Shown: positions 14,611 through 21,542 of the stretch, one piece after another
Layout of the letters: every line of letters begins with the position of its first letter
How positions within the stretch are numbered: the first letter of the stretch is position 1
DNA from: Caldifarciminota bacterium
GTDB taxonomy: Bacteria > Hydrothermota > Tepidihabitantia > Tepidihabitantales > Tepidihabitantaceae
NCBI GenBank assembly: GCA_026397595.1
Contig: JAPLUO010000454.1
Span: 1 to 34,710, forward strand
Direction: 5' to 3'
DNA length: 34,710 nucleotides
Position numbers and translations under genes: made by a program
The notes under the pieces: model-generated
Seen by the model: the letters and a program-made list of their open reading frames with translations, nothing else
What the model was told of the DNA's origin: nothing
Database searches by the model: none

Positions 14611-15233
14611 TGATTGAAAATTCCGACCTCCACGGCGTCGAGTACCCTTCCGGCGAGCCGCCGACAGTCGAGGAAGCGACTCAGCGGAAGCGTCCGGCCA
14701 AGACCGGAAGGCTGGCCGGCATCGCCCTGCTTGCGCTCCTCGCGATCGTCGCGGTCATCGGCTTCACGCCAGGTCTGCGGAAGGAATTCCTGGGCCAGAC
14801 TGCGAAGATGCTTCCGAAACGTGTCGCTCCGTCCCCGGCGGATCCGGAGCCGATTCCGGCAGTGCCGGTCTTGTGGGATGGGCTTGACGTCAGCTCGATG
14901 CCCGCCGATGTCGCGCAGGACCTGAGAATGGGCAAGTACTACTACGACCGGCGCCTGCCCGGCAATTTCGGTCTGGCGATCGACTACTGGAAGCAGACGG
15001 TAGCTCACACCGAAGGAACAACCCGCGATGAGCTGCAGCGTCTTGTTGCGTCGGCCGAGAACGAACTGGCCCGCCAGTTCAGCAGTGACTCGGGTGACGC
15101 CTTCGTGCTGCTCAAACAGGGCAAGCGGGCCGAGGCAGTGATCCTGCTGGAGAAAATGCGGGCTGACTACAGCGACATCAACGCCCATCAGTACGTCTGG
15201 GCGTCGCGGATGCTGGCCCGACGACGCCGCTGA
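14610..15233 (+). CDS. Membrane-anchored helical-repeat protein (TadD-like position)
   Basis: The 207-aa product has a cytoplasmic N-terminus, one helix (about 34-53) and a mostly helical periplasmic region. Near 110-200 the spacing YYYDRRLPGNFGLAIDYWKQ and LLKQGKRAEAVILLEKMR resembles one or two TPR units. In many Tad loci a TPR lipoprotein, TadD, sits after tadC. This protein has no lipobox, so it is at best a functional analogue. Its ATG overlaps the tadC stop. Confidence 0.65.
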   Translation: MIENSDLHGVEYPSGEPPTVEEATQRKRPAKTGRLAGIALLALLAIVAVIGFTPGLRKEFLGQTAKMLPKRVAPSPADPEPIPAVPVLWDGLDVSSMPADVAQDLRMGKYYYDRRLPGNFGLAIDYWKQTVAHTEGTTRDELQRLVASAENELARQFSSDSGDAFVLLKQGKRAEAVILLEKMRADYSDINAHQYVWASRMLARRRR

Positions 15234-15239
15234 CCGGAC

Positions 15240-15530
15240 ATGGACCAGAAGTCACGAGTTTCGAGTTCCGAGTTCCGAGTTACGGACCGGGAACTGCGAC
15301 AGGTTGAGACCATCGAGTTCCGGCTCCCCCGCATCACGCATCGCTCATCACTCATCGTTCATCACTTGCGGACGCTGCTCCGCGATGAGACTGCAGTCAC
15401 GTACACCGAGTACGTCGTCGCCGCCCTCGCCATTGCGCTTGGGGCCATCGCCGCCTCCCGGGCGATTGCCGGCGTCCTGGTCAACTACCTCCATCGTATC
15501 TACCTGGTAGTCACGTTGCCGATACCCTGA
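15240..15530 (+). CDS. Divergent Flp-like pilin with an extended leader
   Basis: The 96-aa product ends in a Flp-like module: LLRDETA, VTYTEY, then a long hydrophobic helix. It aligns with LLLDESG, QTMLEY of the main pilins, with the Glu and Tyr of the processing site kept but Ala instead of Gly at -1. The N-terminal 40 or so residues are low-complexity and come from repeat element E6, replacing the usual short basic leader. Possible roles are a minor pilin or pseudopilin that is cleaved poorly or not at all. It lies 6 nt after the previous gene. The stop codon lies next to and overlaps element E7. Confidence 0.65.
   Translation: MDQKSRVSSSEFRVTDRELRQVETIEFRLPRITHRSSLIVHHLRTLLRDETAVTYTEYVVAALAIALGAIAASRAIAGVLVNYLHRIYLVVTLPIP
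15255..15367 (+). repeat. Heptad element E6 (two blocks) in the Flp-like pilin gene
   Basis: The first block is CGAGTTT, CGAGTTC, CGAGTTC, CGAGTTA (15255-15282). The second is ATCACGC, ATCGCTC, ATCACTC, ATCGTTC, ATCACTT (15333-15367). About 50 nt of less regular sequence lies between them. Both are read in frame as part of the leader. Confidence 0.8.
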
Positions 15531-15620
15531 GGCTGAGGCCGAGGCTAAGGTCAAGGTTAAGAGCAAGACCAAGTCCAAGGCGCCCCTGGCCTTAACCTTA
15601 ACCTCAACCTCAACCTCTCC
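15529..15620 (+). repeat. Hexad element E7 (hairpin) between the Flp-like pilin and the GT-C-like gene
   Basis: The left arm is GAGGCT, GAGGCC, GAGGCT, AAGGTC, AAGGTT, and so on. The right arm is CCTTAA, CCTTAA, CCTCAA, CCTCAA. The period is 6 rather than 7. The last two bases of the pilin stop codon belong to the first unit, and a GTG start follows 5 nt after the last. Confidence 0.8.
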
Positions 15621-15625
15621 TTCCG

Positions 15626-17170
15626 GTGCGTAGATTCCTGGTCCGCGCACTCCTTCCGAGCCCCGGGGTCGGTGCGGCGATTGCCGTATTCGCTGCCACG
15701 CTGGGACAACCCAACAATCCCGATACGCTCTGGCACCTTGCGGTCGGCCGGTGGATTTTCGCCCACCACGCGGTACCCGACATCAGTCGTTTCTACTATT
15801 CAGCGACCACCGGCTTCGGGTACGACTACTCCTGGCTGTCTCAGGCGGTCCTGTTCGGCGCCTACCGGTTGCTCGGCGGGGCGGGCATCGCAATCCTGAA
15901 CTCGGTCGTGGCCGGGTTCATCTTCTACCTCATCTACAAACTGCTGGAACGGAACAGCGCAAACCTGCTGGTGAACTTCGGCGTGCTCGGGCTTGCCTTC
16001 GCGACGATCACGGCTTACCTGTCCGGACGGCCGGTGATGTTCACCGTCGCGTTCCTCACGCTGGAGGTCTTCATCCTCTCCGGTTTCGTCCAATCCCGCT
16101 CCTCCCTCCTCCCTCCTCACTCCTCCCTCCTCACTCCTCACTCCTCACTCCTCCCTCACTCCTCCCTCCTCCCTCCTCACTCCTCACTCCTCACTCCTCG
16201 CGCCTCCCTCCTCATCTGGCTGATTCCCCCGATGACGGCCCTGTGGACTAATCTGCACCCGGGTTTCGCGGTCGCTCCGCTCCTGATTCTCGCGTTCCTG
16301 CCCCTGGCCCGAACGGCCCGGGACCGCCGGACTTTGGCCGTGTGCCTGGCCGCCACCGTAATCGCGATCATCCTCAACCCGTATGGATGGAGGATGTACC
16401 TGATGCCCCTGGAGACTGCCAGGTCAATGTCCATGCTTCGGGGGCTGTCCGAGTGGACCAGCGTTTCCGGCTGGGAGACGGTGGTCTGGGGTTGTCTCGT
16501 CGCACTGGTCACCTGTGGCTTGTCATTGCGGCGGCAACCCCTGCCGGTGATACTGCTCGTCGCGCTGGCTGCCCTTGCGGCCGGAGTGAGCAACCGCAAC
16601 ATGCCGCTGTTCGGAGTAGTCGTAGTGTTTGCTCTCGGCCGGACCCTGCTGCCGGCTCTCGCCCCCGTGTTCGGACGGTCCGGCCTGATTCGGAAGTTCG
16701 ACGTGAAATTCGAGGCCGCCGGCGGCTGGTTCTGGGTCATCGCGATCCCCCTCCTCCTCATCGGTTCTCACTTCTCCCCTCTCGCCTCTCGCCTCCTGCC
16801 GCTGGACCTCGAATTCAACTTCTCTGGCTACCCTGCCGCCGCGGTCCGCTACGTCGAGAACCACGATTGCCCGGACAATCTCTTCGTACGCGAAACATGG
16901 AGCAGCTATCTGTTGTGGGCGATGCCGGACCGGAAGCTCTTCTTCGACGCCAAAGGCGGATTCAGCCGGGAAGCTGCCGAAGCCCATTCCGAGCTCGTCA
17001 AGCCCAAGGCCGGCTGGCGTGACGTTGCCGACCGCTACGGCCTTTCGACGTTCCTGCTCGAGCGCGGCAGTCCGCTCGCCGTCGTCCTCAGCGAGGCTGC
17101 CGACTGGCGTCGAGAGTACTCCGATTCACTCGCCGAGGTCTTCGTGCGCCGCGCAGCCGTGCGGGAGTAG
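15626..17170 (+). CDS. Polytopic membrane protein, GT-C/PMT-like
   Basis: The 514-aa product has about ten hydrophobic segments. An early motif NPDTLWHLAVGRWIFAHHAVP, followed by the YSWLSQ region, matches in outline a common family of GT-C-fold membrane proteins (D-x-x-WHL...G..I, then W-LSE/Q). That points to lipid-linked sugar transfer, perhaps pilin or surface glycosylation, but this is inference. The start is a GTG without a ribosome site directly after element E7, so the true N-terminus may differ. A block of SSLLPPH/SSLLTPH repeats (about 159-196), encoded by heptad element E8, is inserted between two membrane segments. Confidence 0.65.
   Translation: MRRFLVRALLPSPGVGAAIAVFAATLGQPNNPDTLWHLAVGRWIFAHHAVPDISRFYYSATTGFGYDYSWLSQAVLFGAYRLLGGAGIAILNSVVAGFIFYLIYKLLERNSANLLVNFGVLGLAFATITAYLSGRPVMFTVAFLTLEVFILSGFVQSRSSLLPPHSSLLTPHSSLLPHSSLLPPHSSLLTPRASLLIWLIPPMTALWTNLHPGFAVAPLLILAFLPLARTARDRRTLAVCLAATVIAIILNPYGWRMYLMPLETARSMSMLRGLSEWTSVSGWETVVWGCLVALVTCGLSLRRQPLPVILLVALAALAAGVSNRNMPLFGVVVVFALGRTLLPALAPVFGRSGLIRKFDVKFEAAGGWFWVIAIPLLLIGSHFSPLASRLLPLDLEFNFSGYPAAAVRYVENHDCPDNLFVRETWSSYLLWAMPDRKLFFDAKGGFSREAAEAHSELVKPKAGWRDVADRYGLSTFLLERGSPLAVVLSEAADWRREYSDSLAEVFVRRAAVRE
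16099..16214 (+). repeat. Heptad element E8 (16 x 7 nt plus 4) inside the GT-C-like gene
   Basis: The units are CTCCTCC or CTCCTCA throughout, with one 4-nt partial unit (CTCA) and one variant CGCCTCC. Only the pyrimidine strand is present, with no purine arm. It remains open in the host frame. Confidence 0.9.
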
Positions 17171-17182
17171 CAGCATGTTGCA

Positions 17183-17201
17183 GGTCCGAGGCAGTCGGAC
17201 C
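17183..17201 (+). other. Stem-loop after the GT-C-like gene
   Basis: GGTCCG and CGGACC form a 6-bp stem with a 7-nt loop, 12 nt after the stop. No T-run follows. No gene can be supported in 17171-17865. The ORFs listed there have no recognisable motif. Confidence 0.35.
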
Positions 17202-17410
17202 ATGTTCACGAAGACACCGTGCCACCTCAGTCTTGATGACGTTCCGGCCAGTGAAAACAGTGAAAGACTGGAGCGACTCGCAACAGCTTTCCATAAGGCT
17301 CGGTGGAAACATCGCCCGAAAGCTCCCCGGAAAGCTCGCCGGCTCATCCGCCAATCGCCAATTTCCCGTGGCCCAATCCGGTTACAGAACCCGGATTCTC
17401 GCCTGATACG

Positions 17411-17432
17411 AAGAAAATCGGGGGTGTCCCGA
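17411..17432 (-). terminator. Possible weak terminator for leftward transcription
   Basis: On the minus strand TCGGG-ACACC-CCCGA is followed by TTTTCTT. The stem is only 5 bp and lies about 430 bp beyond the lipoprotein gene, so this is weak. Confidence 0.3.
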
Positions 17433-17486
17433 CTTCCCTCCTTACTCATTTCCGCGCTGACCGGCCTGCGCATCGCACCCGCGCCC

Positions 17487-17562
17487 GTCAATGATCTTTT
17501 ATTGTGTCCCCCGAACTCTGACGGACAACGGCTCATGCCTTGCGTTGATGGCAGGGGAGACG
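17487..17562 (+). repeat. Dispersed repeat, intact copy
   Basis: It contains GTCAATGATC...TGTGTCCCCCGAA, CAACGGCTCA and GATGGCAGGGGAGACG in one block. The same three words recur in the same order and orientation at 18987-19013, 19339-19348 and 19373-19388. Confidence 0.6.
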
Positions 17563-17673
17563 TCCGCGCGTCGGTCCGGTTGGACATTGTATCGGGACCC
17601 GCTCTTAGGTCAGCATCTTGACACGCTTGCGGCCAGAAATTGGGGGAGTGTCCCTCGCCGGTCCCTATTAGGT

Positions 17674-17834
17674 GACTGTGGGGTTGTTGAAGAAGGGTCT
17701 TACTGCGTTCCGTCAGCGAGACGGACAGGATGACGCTGGTGCAAGTAACGCTACTGCGCCAGTTGCGGACGGTCGTTTCCGCGCCAAGCCTCGACCTAGC
17801 CCCAGAGTGGGGTTTTTCAACAGCCCCACTGTCC
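17674..17834. mobile_element. MITE-like element with about 22-bp terminal inverted repeats
   Basis: The left end GACTGTGGGGTTGTTGAAGAA and the right end, read on the other strand as GACAGTGGGGCTGTTGAAAAA, match at about 19 of 22 positions. The 161-bp element has no transposase. The end sequence resembles ends of some DDE-type insertion sequences (a GGCTGTTGAAAAACC-like word), which I cannot confirm. No clear target duplication is visible. Near the right end a 7-bp stem (AGTGGGG/CCCCACT) forms a hairpin. Confidence 0.6.
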
Positions 17835-17865
17835 CTCATTCCCCGCGTCTCTCTTTCAGTCCGTG

Positions 17866-18846
17866 CTACTCCCGGATGATATACACGCCGGCCTCGCCCG
17901 AGGCAGTATAGACGTAGCCGTTGCCGCCTCGGCAGATGCGACGGGTGAACCCGGTGAAGTCCGCAAAGTCCATCTCTACCGAGAAAGAGCTGGTTCCAGG
18001 CTTGTTGATGACCTTGTCGATAGTAACCGTAGATGAGTCCGCCACGTAGATGGAAACTTCCTGCACCCCGTCGGTCGCGGCCGTGGCGTAGGTGGAAAGG
18101 CTGCCGCCGCCTCCCCCTCCGCAGAGGTCAACCGTGTCGGGAGTCGGTGAGTAGTACACAACTACGCCCGAGTCGCCCTGCGAGATGATGCAGTACCCGC
18201 CGGCCGATACAGTCACGCCCTCGGCTCGGTTGTGCTTGCCGAGCTGTGTCGTATCGAGGACCAGTCCGAGAGATTCCTCGGGGCATACGTTGAAGACCCG
18301 CACGCCCCAGTCGCGCAGCGAAACGAAGAGCCTCGAGTCGTGCCGGGCCAGCCCGGTCGGGCGACCGGCCAACGGCACGAAGCCGATTGCGTCCGGTACC
18401 CACGAGTGGGTGACGTCGAAGACCGAGATGCCATCGGCCGAGGCCATGTAGAGCCGGGTCGAGTCCTCCAGCAGCGCGGTGACCCCGGCGCTTTCGCCCA
18501 GCGGGCTCAGCGAGAATACCCCGCCGCTTCCCTCCAGGTTGAATCCATACAGGCCCTTGTTCAGGCCGGCGTAGACGGTCCTCGCGCCGAATGCCACGCA
18601 TACGCACTTCTTGAACAGGATGAGCCGTTGAAGGTGCTGCGGCGACTTCGGATTGGAGATGTCGAGGAACAGTATCCCGGAGTCGTTCTGCGCGACCACC
18701 AGCGTGTCGTTGCGTGCCGCCACGTCCCAAGCGATGTCGGCAGTTGCGTAGCGCGACGTCGGGTGGCGATTGAACAGGTCGCAGGTGATGGACGTTGCGG
18801 CCAGGAGTGTGACTACCAGAGCTGCCGTTCGGGTTCTTGTGAACAT
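17866..18846 (-). CDS. LVIVD-type beta-propeller lipoprotein
   Basis: The product is about 326 aa. The N-terminus MFTRTRTAALVVTLLAATSITC is a signal peptide ending at a Cys, so a lipoprotein is likely although the box (SITC) is not canonical. The body has repeated blades such as DSGILFLDISNPKSPQHLQRL, a GISVFDVTHSW segment and a VRVFNV segment, the pattern of LVIVD repeats in surface beta-propellers. A run of seven glycines interrupts one blade. The start at 18846 is chosen for its strong AGAGAGG site 4 nt upstream. An in-frame ATG at 18879 lies on the predicted transcription start and is the alternative. No neighbour suggests a specific partner. Confidence 0.75.
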   Translation of the reverse strand: MFTRTRTAALVVTLLAATSITCDLFNRHPTSRYATADIAWDVAARNDTLVVAQNDSGILFLDISNPKSPQHLQRLILFKKCVCVAFGARTVYAGLNKGLYGFNLEGSGGVFSLSPLGESAGVTALLEDSTRLYMASADGISVFDVTHSWVPDAIGFVPLAGRPTGLARHDSRLFVSLRDWGVRVFNVCPEESLGLVLDTTQLGKHNRAEGVTVSAGGYCIISQGDSGVVVYYSPTPDTVDLCGGGGGGSLSTYATAATDGVQEVSIYVADSSTVTIDKVINKPGTSSFSVEMDFADFTGFTRRICRGGNGYVYTASGEAGVYIIRE

Positions 18847-18885
18847 CTTACCTCTCTTTATTCGAGTTGGCTCGACCATTGCTGA

Positions 18886-18914
18886 ATTCTAGGACTTGCG
18901 GGCCGGGATGTCAA
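18886..18914 (-). promoter_or_regulatory. Sigma70-type promoter of the lipoprotein gene
   Basis: On the minus strand: TTGACA (18914-18909), 17-bp spacer, TAGAAT (18891-18886). The predicted +1 is near 18879, where an in-frame ATG occurs. Confidence 0.75.
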
Positions 18915-18931
18915 GGCTGCGGGCGGAAGAG

Positions 18932-19201
18932 TCAAGATGTCCCGAAGCTTCCCGGAATGGGGTGCTTGTTGTTGACTCCAACGTGCGTCAATAATCTCTC
19001 ACTGTGTCCCCGGAAATACTCCAGCACATAATCACCCGAATTATCCGTCCAGGCTCGCCACCACGTTTCCCGGTCAACCCCGAGTATCGCCGACACGCTT
19101 GGGCCGGGCGGTTCCGACACCTCGAGCGATACCAGAGTGTGGAACAGGTCGAATTGAACGGCCCGGACGTGCGCGAGGTCGGACGGTGATTCGGCTGACA
19201 C
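18932..19201 (-). pseudogene. Truncated HAD-family hydrolase
   Basis: The ORF (GTG start, 89 aa) begins like a HAD hydrolase: VRAVQFDLFHTLVSLE carries motif I with the nucleophile Asp in the D-x-F-x-T-L form. A helical cap-like start (VDRETWWRAW) follows. At about 19013 it runs into the dispersed repeat (TCCGGGGACACAGTGAG on this strand) and stops shortly after, so motifs II-IV are missing. HAD hydrolases are usually 200 aa or more. It is read as a decayed gene cut by a rearrangement at the repeat. Confidence 0.65.
18987..19013 (+). repeat. Dispersed repeat, left part of the second copy
   Basis: GTCAATAATCTCTCACTGTGTCCCC matches 17487-17513 at most positions. It marks the truncation point of the HAD gene. 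Confidence 0.6.
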
Positions 19202-19338
19202 CCTGATTATCTCATACCGGTCAGGGCTGGGTGCAGTTCTGCCGGGGTGGTTCGGGATTCGCCATCAGCCGAAGCGTACCAATTCGGGCTGGGATGTCAA
19301 TGCAGCGGAGTTGGACAGCCGAGGCTGACGGTTGCGGT

Positions 19339-19388
19339 CAACGGCTCACGGTGTACGTTCTCATCTCGCGCTGATGGCAGGGGAGACG
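19339..19388 (+). repeat. Dispersed repeat, right part of the second copy
   Basis: CAACGGCTCA and GATGGCAGGGGAGACG recur here, about 330 bp after the left part. In the 17487-17562 copy all parts are contiguous. No gene is seen between 19202 and 19501. Confidence 0.55.
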
Positions 19389-19501
19389 CTGCTCGCACGG
19401 CGGGAATCTCCCCGGAATTACTACGAGCTTACGACTTACCTTGGACGTAGATGCTGTGTTTCTCATTGCTATGCGAGGGGCAGTAGCTGTCGGCTGTCAG
19501 C

Positions 19502-21118
19502 TCACTGACGCTGCACGATGACCTTGCAGACGGCTTGAGGTTGGGCCTGAGCCTGCGCTACTCGCACGAAATAGACCCCGTTCGGCACGAGTCGGCCATG
19601 CTCATCCCGCGTGTCCCACGTGACCGAAACCCGGTCGCCGGTCCTACCTGAAGGCACCTGAAGCCCGCGCACCGTCCTGCCTGCGATGTCTACGATTCTC
19701 AGATCAGTTTGATGTTCGTCCGCGCGCACGGTCAGCCTGCATAGCCGCGACACAACGGTTGGGCTGACGCTCAGTATCGGCACAAGGCGTCCCGGTGTCG
19801 TGCTGTTCTCGGCCACTCCCGGGCCAGTGGGCGGGTACTTGGCAATCAGGTAGTCCTGCTGCGCGAGCTTGCCTGTGGTCAGCGAGCCGCCGACGAGGAT
19901 GTTTCCGCGGTCGTCTACCTCGACAGCATTCAGGAAGTTCACATAGATGCTTGTACCCCGCAAGCGGGCCGTCCACGCTGTGTCTCCACCCGGGTCATAC
20001 TTGATGATGAGGCACTCATCTCCGTATGTCGTGTCCCCGCTCAGACCGACGATATACATTGACCCATCGGCAGCGATGTCCATGCCATAAGGGTAGTCAC
20101 TTCCATTAGATGGCCCGTTGTAGACCGAACTCCACAGTAGATTGCCCGCTGGGTCGTACTTGAGGGCCAAGATGTCCGGCGTACCCGGAGTGTTGCTCTG
20201 TGCGCCCGCTACATAGACGTTACCGGCACCGTCAACGCGGACCGTCATTCCGCCGCCATGCTGGAAGACTCGCTTCCAGAGGGTGTCGCCTGCCGGGCTG
20301 AGTTTCATTGTCATAACCGAGGCGACAACCGGCGCGCAGTAGCCGGTGACGTACACATAACCCGCTGTGTCCACCGTGATGTCATTACCTCCGAAACTCG
20401 CGTCAGGCAGTGCCAGCTTGTGCACCCACACAGGGTTGCCCAGAGAGTCGTACTTGATGGTGACAGCGCAGTCGCGCCCGGATTGCCAAGAATGGCCGGT
20501 CACGTATGAAAACCCGCGGGAGTCCGTGGCCACGGCCACAGCTTCGTCGAGGCCGGTACCCGGTCCACCGTAGCGGCTAAGCCACTTGAGCTGGCCCGCG
20601 GAGTCGTAGCTGATTGTAGCGTAGTCGTACTGGGCGCCATTGCTTCCTGAGTAGCCGGTCACCACGCACCGGCCGTTCGAGAAGAGAGCCAAATCCTCGG
20701 GGATGTCAAGGTAGTGGCTTGTGTCAGAGTAGCGGACACGCCAGGCTTCGCTGCCGTCTGGCCGGTATCTGACCGTGGCGAGGCACCACACACTGGAAGA
20801 GTCTTTGCTGGCCACGGCGACGTAGACGTTGCCTTGCCCGTCGACCGCAACTGCGCATCCTTTCTGTACAAAACCCGGGTAAGGGTTGTACTCCGATTGC
20901 CACCGGACTTCACCCGCCGGACTGAGTTTCACGGTTGAGGCTGACGTGCTGGAGGCGCGTTCCATTTCACCCGTGACGTAAACGTAGCCTGAATCATCTA
21001 CTGCGAGAGCTTTGACCACGTCAGCGCCACGGGCACCGTCGTCAATCGTCGTAATCCACTGCTGCGGTTGTGCCGGCTTGAGCAGGCACATCACAAGAAT
21101 CACCGCCAGTCTGCGCAT
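19502..21118 (-). CDS. Secreted SBBP-repeat beta-propeller protein with T9SS sorting domain
   Basis: The 538-aa product has a signal peptide (about 1-19) followed by at least seven blades with the SBBP pattern (GYVYVTG, GNVYVAVAS, SYVTGHSW, YVYVTGYC, NVYVAGAQS, MYIVGLSG). Each blade is followed by a KYDxxGxxxW strand. Residues 440-538 form a T9SS type A/FlgD-like C-terminal domain: LRIVDIAGRTVRGL, WDTRDEHGRLVPNGVYFVRV and a final KVIVQR. The protein should be exported by Sec, then moved to the surface by a type IX-like system. The ribosome site is AAAGGAG. The stop lies within three 7-nt units (AGCTGTC, GGCTGTC, AGCTCAC; 19485-19505). Confidence 0.88.
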   Translation of the reverse strand: MRRLAVILVMCLLKPAQPQQWITTIDDGARGADVVKALAVDDSGYVYVTGEMERASSTSASTVKLSPAGEVRWQSEYNPYPGFVQKGCAVAVDGQGNVYVAVASKDSSSVWCLATVRYRPDGSEAWRVRYSDTSHYLDIPEDLALFSNGRCVVTGYSGSNGAQYDYATISYDSAGQLKWLSRYGGPGTGLDEAVAVATDSRGFSYVTGHSWQSGRDCAVTIKYDSLGNPVWVHKLALPDASFGGNDITVDTAGYVYVTGYCAPVVASVMTMKLSPAGDTLWKRVFQHGGGMTVRVDGAGNVYVAGAQSNTPGTPDILALKYDPAGNLLWSSVYNGPSNGSDYPYGMDIAADGSMYIVGLSGDTTYGDECLIIKYDPGGDTAWTARLRGTSIYVNFLNAVEVDDRGNILVGGSLTTGKLAQQDYLIAKYPPTGPGVAENSTTPGRLVPILSVSPTVVSRLCRLTVRADEHQTDLRIVDIAGRTVRGLQVPSGRTGDRVSVTWDTRDEHGRLVPNGVYFVRVAQAQAQPQAVCKVIVQRQ

Positions 21119-21154
21119 CGCTGACTCCTTTCTTTGAGTCGGCTTCAGACTGCC

Positions 21155-21171
21155 GCCGTCTGCCAGACGGC
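21155..21171 (-). other. Hairpin at the predicted 5' end of the SBBP-gene transcript
   Basis: GCCGTCT and AGACGGC form a perfect 7-bp stem with a 3-nt loop. It starts within a few bases of the predicted transcription start, where such hairpins often stabilise mRNA. Confidence 0.45.
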
Positions 21172-21174
21172 AAC

Positions 21175-21203
21175 ATTATGCCACCAGACTGCCGAGACGT
21201 CAA
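21175..21203 (-). promoter_or_regulatory. Sigma70-type promoter of the SBBP gene
   Basis: On the minus strand: TTGACG (21203-21198), 17-bp spacer, CATAAT (21180-21175). The leader is about 50 nt. Confidence 0.7.
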
Positions 21204-21248
21204 GGACTGACTTGGTGCGGCTAATCGGCGCTGGCGCGAAAGTAAAGC

Positions 21249-21277
21249 TTGACAGGCCGTCTATCCAGCAGTAGAAC
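21249..21277 (+). promoter_or_regulatory. Sigma70-type promoter of the metzincin/giant-protein operon
   Basis: TTGACA (21249-21254), 17-bp spacer, TAGAAC (21272-21277). It faces away from the SBBP promoter only 46 bp away. The predicted leader to the metzincin ATG is about 259 nt. Confidence 0.6.
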
Positions 21278-21301
21278 TGTCGCAAATCAGGAGGACATCT
21301 G

Positions 21302-21427
21302 TTGAATGCACTCAGGCTGGACCGACATCAAGCCCCGCCGACCGACCCGTCGGCGGCTGCCCGTCAGCGCGCCCGAGCGTCCAGGCATCCTCCTGTTGCC
21401 CGGCCAGCCCGGCGAGTAAGAAGATGA
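21302..21427 (+). other. Possible leader ORF and hairpin in the metzincin 5' UTR
   Basis: AGGAGG (21289-21294) lies 7 nt before a TTG that opens 41 codons. The predicted peptide is rich in Arg, Pro and Ala and resembles nothing I know. A perfect 8-bp stem (CCGCCGAC/GTCGGCGG, 21335-21356) lies inside it. An attenuator-like leader is possible, but a chance Shine-Dalgarno is equally likely. Confidence 0.25.
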
Positions 21428-21542
21428 AGCTGACGCGTCGGATGGACCCTCAGATTGCACGTCAGGGCCGGTCGGCACCGCGCGAGTTGGCTCTGTGGCT
21501 GCGTTTGTTCGGGTCTAATTGAGGATGACCGGGAGGTGAAGG

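Noticed and set aside
16099-16214. Heptad runs as a CRISPR array
   Set aside because: Units are 7 nt with no spacers.
17126-17839. 237-aa minus-strand ORF
   Set aside because: No motif, antisense to the end of the membrane-protein gene, and runs through the MITE-like element and repeats.
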